Source: Janthinobacterium sp. ROICE36 (GTDB lineage Bacteria > Pseudomonadota > Gammaproteobacteria > Burkholderiales > Burkholderiaceae_D). From it: a stretch of DNA of 64,000 nt. The stretch is taken from positions 62,001 through 126,000 of the forward strand of contig NZ_PEBS01000006.1 in assembly GCF_002869965.1 (NCBI RefSeq). Direction: 5' to 3'. This document shows positions 1 to 11,300 of this stretch, one piece after another. The position numbers and the translations under genes were made by a program. The number at the start of each line of letters is the position of its first letter. Positions within the stretch are counted from its first letter, which is position 1. The notes under the pieces were generated by a model. It worked only from the letters and a program-made list of their open reading frames with translations, did not search any database and was not told where the DNA came from.

Positions 1-362
1 TGGAAATTGCCGTAACCGCGCGACATGCGCACGGCCGGATCGCTCTGCAGCAAGTCGCCCACGCTGCGCGCTTGTTGGTCGGCAATGAATTGCTGCGTGT
101 AACTGGTGCTGCCGAAGGGCGCATCCATCATGTCCACGGCGCCGAGAATGCCCATGCGCCCGCCGCGCGCCACCTGGCCGCCCGCATACGCCTTCGACAA
201 ACCTTCCGCCGATGCATCAGCCGAGGCATTCACGACCACTGTCGGCATGCTTTGCGCGTCGCCGGCCGGCGTGGCGGCAGTGGTTTGGGCGTGGGCGGCG
301 CTGCTGGCCAGCAGGAAGGCGGCCAGGGCGAACGGGGTAGGGACGAGGTGGAAGGGGCGCAT
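1..362 (-). CDS. TonB-dependent siderophore receptor, N-terminal part (runs off the window)
   Basis: Outer-membrane receptor for a ferric siderophore, driven by TonB. Only the first 120 residues are present. They show a signal peptide (hydrophobic [16 protein letters not shown], cleavage after AHA or AQ), then the start of a plug domain with [20 protein letters not shown], typical of the FhuA/FecA-type siderophore receptor group. The ATG lies 19 bases downstream of a strong Fur box, which fits iron-repressed expression. The substrate cannot be told from this fragment. Confidence 0.85.
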   Translation of the reverse strand, partial: MRPFHLVPTPFALAAFLLASSAAHAQTTAATPAGDAQSMPTVVVNASADASAEGLSKAYAGGQVARGGRMGILGAVDMMDAPFGSTSYTQQFIADQQARSVGDLLQSDPAVRMSRGYGNF

Positions 363-380
363 GGCGTTATCTGGATATCA

Positions 381-400
381 ATGAGAATGATTATCATTAT
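381..400 (-). promoter_or_regulatory. Fur box of the siderophore receptor
   Basis: atgagaatgattatcattat matches the 19-bp Fur consensus (GATAATGATAATCATTATC) closely, with the ATGATTATCAT core intact. It sits directly upstream of the leftward receptor gene. Binding by Fe-Fur would block its promoter. The rest of the gap up to base 595 shows nothing else recognisable. Confidence 0.85.
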
Positions 401-595
401 ATTCCAGCGCGGCGCGGGACGTGGGAAAGTGTGAGAATGTTGAAAAAAATTCGCCATTCGTACCACACACGTCAAGCCAAGGCACTGGAATCTGGCGTCA
501 AAAGGCGCGCCAGACGATACCTTGTGGATTTATCAATGCTTGTCGCACCATTTCGCTAGAATGGGTGATCGCGCCCGGCGCCCACAAGAAACCGC

Positions 596-1273
596 ATGCC
601 ATTGCACCGCCATCTACAGTCCGCTTCCAGGCGCATGCGCAGATGGCGCGGCTTGAGCTTGAGAAGCGCGGCCGTCGCGCTGATCCTGGCCATGCACGCG
701 CTGGGCCTGTATTTCCTGCTCTTGCCGGCGCGGCAACTCAAGCAATACACGGAAGTGGCGTTCATGACCCTGCTGCCGTCCCGTCCGATGCCGCAGACGC
801 CGCCGATGGCCTTGCCGTTGCCCATGCCGCTTCCATTGCCGCGCGCGCGGGCCAGTGTGCCGCCTGTCATCCTTGCGCCACCGGCCGTGGCTGCCGAAGC
901 CATCACCGCTCCCGCCGAGGATTTCCCCGCCGCGCCCGCCACGGCGCCATCCACAGCGGACCTGCGCACGCGCGCCCGGCTGGCGGCGGGGGCCGCCGAC
1001 AAGGCCCTGCGCAGCGAGCTGAAGCAAGACCAGCCGTGGCTGGCCGCCGCCGACCTGAAGAGCGAAAGCCGCTTCCAGAAGCTGGTCGCCTCCGCCTGGC
1101 GCGGCGGCCCCGTCATCCGCGTGGAGGAATACCTGACGGCCGATGGCCGGCCCGCCACGCGCGTCGTCAGCGCCGCCGGCGCCACCTGTTATGGCCTGGA
1201 TGCAAATCCGGGCGCAGGCGCCGACCCGTTCAAGACGGGCGGCAAGGTGAAACGCGTGCCTTGCCCGGGCTAA
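596..1273 (+). CDS. Membrane-anchored proline/alanine-rich protein of unknown function
   Basis: 225 residues. A basic N-terminus (RRMRRWRG) precedes one hydrophobic segment at about residues 24-45 (AAVALILAMHALGLYFLLLP), then a Pro/Ala-rich stretch at about 60-110 and a more ordinary C-terminal region ending ...KVKRVPCPG with two cysteines. The layout (single N-terminal anchor plus Pro-rich spacer) recalls TonB-like or periplasm-spanning proteins, but I see no TonB C-terminal YP motif. It lies upstream of the hydroxyacid dehydrogenase without obvious coupling. No strong ribosome binding site; ATG at 635 is an alternative start. Confidence 0.6.
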   Translation: MPLHRHLQSASRRMRRWRGLSLRSAAVALILAMHALGLYFLLLPARQLKQYTEVAFMTLLPSRPMPQTPPMALPLPMPLPLPRARASVPPVILAPPAVAAEAITAPAEDFPAAPATAPSTADLRTRARLAAGAADKALRSELKQDQPWLAAADLKSESRFQKLVASAWRGGPVIRVEEYLTADGRPATRVVSAAGATCYGLDANPGAGADPFKTGGKVKRVPCPG

Positions 1274-1386
1274 AGACTGCGCAAGGCACAGGGTTATCAC
1301 GGCGCTTGCGGGGCAGTCGCCCCCCGGCTGGGCGTCAACTATGCTAAGTTGCGTCTGCAATTCATGTGACACGACCCAGGACGCCC

Positions 1387-2337
1387 ATGCCACCCGAACT
1401 CCTCATCCTCGCTCCCAGTCCCTCGGCTGCCGTCAACGCGCAGCTGGAACAGCAATATAGCTGTCACCATGCCTGGCAAGTGCCGGCGGACGAACGCCAT
1501 GCCTGGCTGGCCCAGCGCGCACCTGGCATCCGCGCCGTCGTCACGACCGGCGCGCTGGGCTTGAATGCCGCCGACATGGCCTTGTTGCCCGCGCTGGAAA
1601 TCATCGCCGTGAATGGCGTGGGCCTCGATGGCGTGGCGCTCGACGCAGCGCGCGCGCGCGGCATCGCCGTCACCACCACGCCGAACGTGCTGACGGACGA
1701 CGTGTCCGATGTCGCGCTGGGCCTGCTGCTGGCCAGCGCCCGGCACATTGTGGCGCTCGACCGTTTCGTGCGCGATGGCGGCTGGGAACGCCGGGAAGCG
1801 ATCGCCCCCGCGTCCAGCCTGCGCGGCAAGACGGCCGGCATCTTTGGTTTCGGCCAGATCGGCCAGGCCATCGCGCTGCGCCTGGCCGTTTTCGGCGTCC
1901 AGGTGCGCTACTTCCAGCCGCGCGCCATTGCCGGCACCAGCGTGCCGCGCGCCGAGTCTCTGCTGGCCCTGGCGCAGGAAAGCGATTATCTGATCGTCTG
2001 CGCGCCGGGCACGCCGGCCACGCGCAAGATCATCGACCGCAGCGTGCTCGACGCGCTGGGTCCGCAAGGCACCCTGATCAATATCGCCCGCGGCGCGCTG
2101 ATTGATGAAGTGGCCATGATTGCCGCCTTGCAGGATGGCCACCTGGGCGCGGCCGGCCTCGACGTGTTTGCGGATGAACCGCGTGTGCCTGCCGCCTTGC
2201 GCGCCTTGCCGAACGTGGTGCTGACGCCGCACGTGGGCAGCCTGACCGTGGAAACGCGCCATGCGATGGGGCAACTGGTGGTCGATAACCTGCAAGCCCA
2301 CTTTGCCGGCTTGCCGCTGCCCACGCCCGTGTCCTGA
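1387..2337 (+). CDS. D-isomer-specific 2-hydroxyacid dehydrogenase
   Basis: NAD(P)-dependent reductase of 2-keto acids, cytosolic; probably glyoxylate/hydroxypyruvate reductase-like. 316 residues from the ATG at 1387, which is preceded by AGGAC; an in-frame GTG at 1366 lacks such a site. The Rossmann motif GIFGFGQIGQAIA is followed by the catalytic set: Arg in INIARGALIDE, Glu in GLDVFADEP and His in LTPHVGS. Length is normal for the family. The gene is convergent with the giant gene, the two stops being only 15 bases apart. Exact substrate is not evident. Confidence 0.9.
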   Translation: MPPELLILAPSPSAAVNAQLEQQYSCHHAWQVPADERHAWLAQRAPGIRAVVTTGALGLNAADMALLPALEIIAVNGVGLDGVALDAARARGIAVTTTPNVLTDDVSDVALGLLLASARHIVALDRFVRDGGWERREAIAPASSLRGKTAGIFGFGQIGQAIALRLAVFGVQVRYFQPRAIAGTSVPRAESLLALAQESDYLIVCAPGTPATRKIIDRSVLDALGPQGTLINIARGALIDEVAMIAALQDGHLGAAGLDVFADEPRVPAALRALPNVVLTPHVGSLTVETRHAMGQLVVDNLQAHFAGLPLPTPVS

Positions 2338-2352
2338 CCTTGCACCGCCGCG

Positions 2353-5300
2353 TCAGGGCCGCACCACCCAGCGCACGTCGTCGAGCGACAGCAGCAGTTG
2401 CTCGGGCGCGCCGTCCGTAAAGAAGTTCAGGCGGAAATCCATGGCGGCGCCGCCACCCGTGGTCGGCTGCTGCGTGTCATACCATTGCTGCACCTGGGCC
2501 ACCAGCGCCATGGGCGCGGCGGGAGGCTGGGCCGCATCGATGGGCGCAAGCACGGCCGGCAGCAGGCTGACCGGCAGCGAGGTGCGGGGAAAGCCTGCCA
2601 CGGCCGGCATCACGCTGTAGGAATAGCTGCCATCCATGGCGATGCGCACGCTGCCCGAGGCGCCCGTGAAGAGGGCGTTGAAGAAGCCTCTCATGTAGGC
2701 CGCCACGTCGCTGCCGCCCACCGGTGCGACTTGCCGCAAATCATAGCCTTGCCAGCTCAGGCGTGGCAGGATGGGGTCACTGAACTTGACGACCGGCGTC
2801 TGGTACAGGAAGGCGGGCATGGTCGACACCTGCGTCTGGCTGGGCGGGCACAGGTAGCGGTTGCGCTGCACGTACAGCGAGGCCTGGGCATTCTTGTACA
2901 CCATCACGTTCAGCCCCGGCATGCGCACCTCGCGGCCGGTATTGGCCAGCGCGGCGGCAAACGACAGGTCGGGCGCGTCGGCGGCGATGGCCGCGTAGCG
3001 GTAGGCCAGCAGCGCATCGGGCGGCGTGGGCGTGGCCGGCGTGGCCCGGTACTGCTGCGCATCGATGTCGAGCACTGGCACGGGCACGCTGACGGCCCCG
3101 TTGCTCAGGGTGCCGGCCAGCGGGTGGTAGGTGGCGGGCGCGCCGCCAACGGTGACATTGAGCAGCGCATACCAGGCGTCGCCGCCATGGTCTTCCAGGC
3201 GCGCGTCGAATTCCACGGCCACGCTGGCTTCGCCTTGCGCCGCCGCCAGCCGCGCCGCGCCGAAATGCCCGCCATAGCTGGCTGCCACCTGGGTCACCAG
3301 TTGCTGCAAGGCGGTGGTGGCCAGTGTTGCCTTGGCGATACTATCGGCCGTATCCTGCTTGCCATCGAGGGGCGCGAGGAACGCGTCGAGGTCAGCCGAG
3401 ATGAGCGGATAGTTGCTGACGAAGGCGGCCAGCGCCGTAAACAGGTCGGGACCGGCCGCCGCGGACAGCCTGGCCGTCTGCGGCGGCACGTTGAGCACGA
3501 CGCTGACGTGCACGGCATCCTGCGCCGCCTGGCGATAGGTATAGCTGAAGCTGTAATCCCACTGGGCCAGCTGGGCCGGCTGCAAGCCGGCGGCGGCCAG
3601 GCGCATGCGGCCGGCCTGCGGCGCGGCGGACGCGGTGGCGCTCTGCCGGTTGACCGTGGGCGGCACGGGCAGGGCGCGGTTCAGCACGGGGATATATTGC
3701 GTGCCATTGCCCAGCGCTACCTCGAACGGACCGGTGATGAACAGCAGCCACTGGCTTTGTGCGTAGTTTTCGATGCCGGGCACGAATTGCTGGTCGAATT
3801 CCATGTGCGTGATCTGATAGCGCAAGTCCAGCGGCACATAGGCCTGACCTTCGACATTCTTCGAGATGAAGTTGAATGACAGCCGGCTCTGCTCTGGCGC
3901 GGCCGTGCCTTGTAGCGGCAGCCGGGTCGGGAACAAGGTGTAGTTCTGGTTGCCGTCGCCGGCCGCGCCGTCCGCAGTGCCGCCGGCTGTGCCCGCGCCG
4001 GCGGGCTGGCCGTACAGCGCGGGCGGCCCGGCCGCGTAGATGCCGTCCACGCCCGTGATCTGGTCCACGCCGTACACCACCACGGCGCCGGCGGCAAAGG
4101 CCGGCCCCAGGGTGGTCAGCAGCTGCTGTCGCATGGTGGCGGCCGCGCTGACGCGCGTGGCTTCGTCCGCCGCGCTGCTGCTGAGCACGGGGCTGACCGT
4201 GGCGCTGATGGCGTCGGCCAGCGTCTGTTTCGCCTTGAGTACGAGGCCCAGTTGGCCGCTCTGCAGCGGATCGGCGATGCCGTTGAGGCGATCGAGGATG
4301 TAGGCGGGCGGCGCATAGGTGGCCGAGAGGAACTTGTCGATGGCGTCGAGACAGCTTTGCAGCCACAGGTTCAGGTCGACGCTATTGAGCGTCAGCGCAT
4401 GCGGCGTATTGGTCGGATAGGCGTCGATGCTGACCATGCGACTTTCCAGCGAATTGGCGACGGGCAGCGGCGCGTAGTAGCTGGCCTGCTGGCCCAGGCG
4501 GAAATGGATGCCCTGGCCGGGCGTGTCGCTGAAACGCACGGCGAACAACTGCTGCGTCTGCTGACCGGCGCTGCCCACGCGCGTCAGACCCGCGCCAGCG
4601 CGCATCGACCATTGCGGCGTCTTCAGGCATGCTTCGAGCGCCTTGGCAAACGTGGTGTAGCTGGACGCGCCGCCATCCGTGTCGGCCTGCGGCAGCACGG
4701 CGCTGACCACGCTGGCGCCGTCCGGCAAGGCCGCCAGCACGGGGTCGAGCAGGATGGCCTGGCGCGTCAGCACCAGTGCCACGTCGAGTGCGATGCGGTT
4801 GGCGCCGGCCAGTTGCGCCAGTTGCACCGGCACCGACAGCGTGGCGGCGGGCGCCGTGGCGCTGCCGCCGCCGGCCAGCGCCTGCAAGTAGATGGCGCAG
4901 GCGGCGACGAAGTCGCGCACCTGCCGCGACTGGGCCTCGCCCAGCGGCTGCAACGGCGTGGCCAGCAGGGAGTTGCTGAGGGAGATGCTCACCGCATTGC
5001 CGCTCAGTCCGGGCACACCCAGGCCCGTATAGTCCTGGTGCAGCTGGAAGTACAGGCGCTGGTAGGTGGGCAAGTCTTGCGCCGCGTCGGCTGGCGTGGC
5101 ATACGCCAGGCCATCCATGCGCAAGGTCAGCAGCAGCGCGGGTGCGCCGCCCGCATCCGTGTCGTACAGGTAGCTGGCCTGGACTTTCGGCCAGGCGGAC
5201 AGGCCCAGCAGGCGATCCGTGTAGCGCAGCGCGGCGGGGGCCTGGTCCAGCGCCCCCGTGTAGCCGACCGGCGGCGCCTCGAACGGCGTGACGGTGGTGT

Positions 5301-8300
5301 TGCCGAACAGGTCTTGCCAGCGCAGGGCCAGCGACGCATGGCCGCCCACGCCCAGGTAGGGATTGTCGGCGGCGGGCGGCAGGCCGGCCGGCGGATTGGC
5401 CGGCGCCGCATTGAGCGTGGCGAACGGCCGTCCGTCGCTGTTGTTGCCCAGGTAGCCCAGCGCCTGGCGGTAGTCGTAATCGGCCAGGGCCGCGGCCGCA
5501 TAGCGTCGGCGGTGCGCTTCGCCATCGCCGCCGTCGCTGTCGTTCGCATGGTCCTGCGGTCCGAAGGGCAGGCTGTAGGGACTGGGCAGGAAATATGGGT
5601 TGTGGCCCAGGCCGGCCGACAGCGTGTTGTACAGCGCAGACAGGGTCGCTTGCGCATATTGCTGCTGTTGCTGCGGCGTGGGATCGGGTGGCAGCACGGG
5701 CACGCCGTCGTTGCTTCGCTTGAGCTGGAACGACAGGTTGCCCGGCGCCAAGGTCGCTTGCGCATCGTGGGCCAGGCTGTCGATGTCGAGCACGGCACCA
5801 TCGGCATACAGGCCCGCAGTGGCGGCCGCGCCCAGGGCCAAGGCGTCCACCGACAAGCCATAGTAGGCGGCCATGGCGGCGAAGGTATTGCCGGGACCGT
5901 CAGACGTGACTGGCACGCGATAGACGAGCGGCGGAATGCGCATGGTCGCGCCCAGCGCCACCGTCACGCCGGGATTGTAGGCGGCGATCTGCGCCGCGCT
6001 CAGCGCGGTGGCGCCGGCCGAGTAATACGCGGCCAGCTGCTCCAGCGCTTGCGCGGGCGTGGCCATGTCTTGCTGGTTCAGCTGGTGCAGAATGCCGGTC
6101 ACGGGCACGCTGGCGCCGGCGCGCAGCGGCCGCACGGCGTTTTGCCGCGCCAGCTGCCCCACGCCCATGCCATACGTGGCGGCCAGGGCCGTCAGGGTGC
6201 TCGTGGCGGCGCTGGCCAAAGGCTGGGTCTTGGCCGGCTTGCTCAGCGATTCGAACACCAGCACGTCCTGCTGCGGATCGATCGCCTGCGTTGTCAGCAG
6301 GGCGTTGACGAAGTTCGGCACGGTGTCGGCGGCGCCAGCCGCCGGGCGCGCCAGCGGAACCACCAGCGTCAGCGTGGCCGTGCCCGTGGCGTCGAAGACG
6401 GATGGGGGCAGGCCGGCGCCCGACACCATGTCCTCGAAATACAGATAGTAGCCGCCGCCGCGCACCACCGATTGCTCCCACAGCAGCTTGATGAATTGCG
6501 AGGGGCTGTTAGCTATGCCGCGCGGAAAGGCCGTCCCCGCCGCGTCCAGCAGCATGCGGCTGGCCGGCGGATGGCTTTCCGTAGACAGATTGGTTTGCGT
6601 CAGGAAGCACAGGTAGTCGGCATCGGCCTGGCCCGTCAGCGCCACCTGGTCGCTGCCGCCTTCGCTATATAGCAGGAACAGGCCGGCCACCAGGGTTTCG
6701 CCCACGGCGGCCATGCCGCTCAGCAGGTATTGCAGACGCTGGGCATCGGCGGCCGACGGTCCCACCAGCTCGTAGACGTGGGCCAGGGTGGCGGCGCTGG
6801 CCAGCGCGGTGCCGCTGGCGTCGTTGGTGGCCACGGTGGCGGCCGGCATGCGCGTGATCTGGAAGTCCACGCGCGTGGCGTAGGCATAGCCGCTCAAGTC
6901 CTGGAACACCGTGCTGCTGCTGTTGGGCGGCGTGTTGCCGATGCGGGGACGATAGGCGGGCATCAGAGCCAGCATGTCCGCGTACTGCGCCTGCTTGTAC
7001 AGCGCCTGCAGCGTATCCTGGCGCTGGGCGATGCTGGCCAGCATGGCGTCGGGAAATTGCCACAGATACGGCGCGGGCGTGGCCTGGCTGGCGGCGCGCG
7101 CCCCTGAAGCGGCTCCGGACGTCACGCCCGTCAGGCGCGCCAGGTCGGCGGTGATCCAGGCGGCGTAGCCTGCCGCAGGGAACTGCCGCGGCTGCAAGGA
7201 AGCCAGCGGCAAAATGTGCAGCGCAGGCGACGGCACGAAGCTGCCCGCCTGCGCATACGCCAGCACGCCCGACAGCAAGCCGTAGGCGGCGCCCAGGTCG
7301 ATGGGCAGGCTGGTGCCGGGCGCGCCGGCGAAGGTGATGAAATCGAGGGCGACGCCATGCGAAATGGCATTGCGTCCCAGGCCGATGCGGTAGCCGTTGG
7401 CGGCGCTGGCGGGCGTGGGGAATTGCTGGCCCGTCAGCTGGTACAGCGCGTAGTCCGTTTGCGTCCTGCTATACAAAAAGGATGGCGACAGGCTCAGGCC
7501 CGTTGCCACTGGCAGGCGCAAGCCATAGGTGATGAAGCGCGCGACCTGGCCGGCGGCCTGGGCCACGGCGCCGCTCGCCTGCACGCCGCACCACAGCTGC
7601 TCCAGCGGCAAGGCGTCGAGGCGGGCGATGGCCAGCCGGCCCGGGGCCGCGGCGAACAGATTGGCGACGCCGGCATTGTCGCGCCCCAGGGCGGCGACCG
7701 TGGTGGCGAAGCGGCTGGCGATGCCGGCCAGGGTATCGCCGGCAACCGATGCATACGCCAGCGGCGGCACGGCGAGGAGGGCCGTCGGCAGCAGCAGGTC
7801 GGCGCGCGCATACAGCGATGCCTGCTGCGCCAGGGTGGCCAGTGGCACGCCCAGCGCGGCGGCGATGGCGCCGAAGCTGTCGCCGGGCGCGGTGACGTGG
7901 CTGACGGCGGCGGCGCCGAAGTCGAAGACCAATGTTACGCCCGTGCGCAGCGCGCGCGGCGCCGCATTCGCGCCGATCAGCTGGGCCGCAGTGGTTTGCC
8001 AGCGCCCGCCGGCGCCGGCCGGATCCGTGTAGCGGGCGGCGATGGCCGCCAGCGTATCGCCGGCCTGGATCACGGCGGACAGGCCGCCGACCTGCAGCGC
8101 CAGCGCGCCGTTCAGCCCATACGTGGCATTCGGCAGCGACACGTCGTCCGCGTCGACGGCGTTGCCGGCCAGGTTGAAGGCGGCGACGATGCTGGCGATG
8201 CTGTCGCCTGGCTGCAGCGCATAGCTGTAATTGTCGAAGGCGTCGATGGCCGATTGCAGCAGCGCGCGGCCGATCAGGCTGAAGACGTCGACGAAGATGA

Positions 8301-11300
8301 AAGCCGCCATCGATTCGGCGCCAGCGTCCTCCTGCGCCAGCAGCGCGGGCCTGGCGGGCGCCTTGCCCACCTTGGCGGCCACCTGGCGCAGCACGCCGGC
8401 CACCGTGCTGCGGTACTGTTCCGTCGCCGTCGCGTAGGTCTCGAGGTCGATCGCTTGCGTGCCGGCGCCGCCTTGCGGGTCGGGGACGTCCAGCCGCAGC
8501 CCGTCGAACAGCGGAAATAGCGTGGCGCCGTCCATATTCGCGCCCGGCGCGCTGATATTCACGCTGAAGCTGTCGGCAAGAAATTGCAGCAGGTCGCCCA
8601 TGCCGAATGGTTGCGTGGCGGGGTCGGCCAGCACCTCGATGCCCGCCACCAGCTGCGCCAAAGTGACGCTGGCAGTCGCGGCGGCGGCCAGGTCCAGCGC
8701 CGCGCCGTCGGCCCGCATCGCCGGCTGCAAGGCGTCGAGCAGCCACGGAAAATACGCCTTGCACAGTAGGTCGAACGAGGTCGTGCCTGTCCCCGCGCCG
8801 CCGGCGGCCGGGTCAGGCGCATCCATGGCGAACAGGCAGACGAACGCGCCTTGCTGGGCGCTGCTGACGGTGGCGCCCTGCGGCGCCAGCACCGTGAATT
8901 GTGGCGCCGTCACCAGGTGCAGCAGCGGCTTGGCATCGGTGCGCAGCACGCGTCGCGGCTGGCGGCGCGGCCCGGCGCGCAGCATGGCGGCCTGCAGTTC
9001 CATCGGCAAGGTGCGCGCGCGGCCGCGCGCCAGGCTTTCCAGGCGCAGCGCGGCGCCGCCATCCCACGGCGCGCGGCTGTCGCTGCCGATGCGGAATTGC
9101 GCGCTGACGGTGGCGGAAAAGCCCACGGAAATGGTGAAGCTGAAGATGCCCAGGTCGATCTTGACGCGCAGGCTGATGCGCACCGAGGCCGTCACGGACA
9201 GGGGGATGGCGCGGTAGGATTCGTAGCCGATCTGCACCGACACGGTGATATTGACGAGCAGCGAAGCGCTGATGATCTTCAAGTCCACTTCGCCGTACAG
9301 CATGCCGATCACGCCGAACGTGCCCGTCAGCTTGAAGTAGCTGCTTTCCTGTACGCTGGCGGATGCGCCGGCGTTGGCCAGCGCGACGGCGTTGCTGCGG
9401 TCGTACGGATGGTAGGTGGCGATCACGCCTTCGATGATGCCGAACACGGTCAGCGCGAAGCCGGCTTTCAGTGGCCCCTTGACGAAGTTGTAGCCCAGGC
9501 CCAGCTGCAGGCCCAGGCCGAAGACGATGACGGGATTGAAATACCCGAGATCGGTTTTCGGCACCTGCGTCGCCGTAGCGCTCGACAGCTTGCCGAAATA
9601 CACGCCGCCCGAGCCCATCACTGGCACGCCGTAGACGATGGCGCTAAAGCTGAACGAGCGCGTAAAGTCCATATTGTAGGGAAAGCCGATGTCGATCAGG
9701 AAATCGCCATTCGTGTAGATCTTGATGCCTATCATCGGCAGCACCACGCTGACGGCGCCGAAGTTCAGGTTGCGTATGCTGTCGGGGAAGGTGAAGTCGA
9801 TCTGGAACAGGCCCACGTCGTCACTGATTTTCTTGTACAGGATATCGACTACCAGGCCGGCCAGGCCGCCCATCTTGGGGCTGCCGAGTGTCAGGCGCAA
9901 GCCGTACAGGTTGGGATCGTTGAAGACGATCTGTACGTCGACGGCCCACACGCCGGCTGTCTGCAGCACGCCGAAATGCGCGGCGATCAGCCAGTTGCTG
10001 TCTGGCTGGTAATACGGCTGGCCCTGCACGCCGCTGTCCGGGTTGACGGGATTGTTCTTGCCCGTGGTGGGCGGCACGCCGGCCAGCGCGTCGATCACGG
10101 CCTTGGTCGAACTGAAGTCGGACGCGCCGTTGATGGCCACGCGCTGGCCCAGCATCAGCAGGAAGACCTTGAAATAGCTGGAACCGGCGCCCGGCACGCT
10201 GGGCATCTCTTCCACGTCCTGTCCCTTGTCCGGGTCCAGCAAGTCGCCCATGCTGCCTTTAAGCAATGGGGGCACCGTGGCGTCGAGCGCCAGGGTCACC
10301 TTGCCGTCCGTATTGCGCTTGAAGACGATGCTGCGGATGACGATGAAGGCGAGGTTGAGGGGGGAACTGAGCGTGTAGGTGGCGCTGAGGCGGTTCTTTT
10401 CGCCGCTTTTCAGCGACACGTTGATGGACAGGCCGTCCAGCGTGACCTGGTTCAGCAAGTCCCACGGCGACGGCAGCACGAAATACGGATCTCCCAGCGT
10501 GCGTACGAGCGCCTGGATCAGGCTGCCCAGAGACCAGCCCGCCAGGGTGAAGCTGAGCATCTCGTTGCCGCTGGTATAGGTTGCCGTGAAACCTTCCCAG
10601 CTCACGTACAGCGTGTGGTTCGGCCCCTTGTCCGTCGGCTGGAACGCATAGCCGAAGCCCAGTTTCAGATTGATGGCGGTATAGATCCAGACGGCATCGG
10701 CCTTGCCCGAGAATTGCTGCGCGGCCGGCTTGGCGCCGTCATACTGCACCGAGAGCGTGGCTTTCTGCAAGCCGATCTGTTGCTGGCCAAGCATGAACAG
10801 CCAGGTAAAGGTGGTGTCGACCGTGTAGTTGGTGGCCAGGTCCGTGCTGGGCTTGCCGCTGGGAATGACCGCTTCGATGGCGAACGCGGAAATCTTCAGG
10901 TTGCCCGGCAAGAAGAGAGGGAAATCATAGATGCCGCCGGCGGCAAAGAATTGCTTGATCATCTCGCCCACGTCGAGTTCCTGCGCGAGGGAGGCGGAAA
11001 GGGTCCAGCGGGGCGGCGTTTCCTGGCTGCTGTAGGCCACGCTGACGGCCGCCTGCAGGCTGGCGCCCACGCCCAGCAAGCCGGAAATGGAACCGGCCCA
11101 GGCCGTGCCGGCGCCCGCCTTGCCGGCATCGACCAGGGCCAGCGCGCCTTCCTGCTTGTCCGCGGCTACGGTGGCGCTGATGCCCGACAGGCTGATCTGG
11201 CCTTCCGAAATGCTCAGGATGGGCGCGCCGCCCACCGTCAGGAAGGACAGGCTGATGGCGTAGTCGCTGGAAAACGCGAAGCACTGGGCCGCGCCGTCTA

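Noticed and set aside
4252-6672. 806-codon open frame on the plus strand
   Set aside because: Antisense shadow of the giant gene, with low-complexity Arg/Gln/Gly composition and no ribosome binding site of note.
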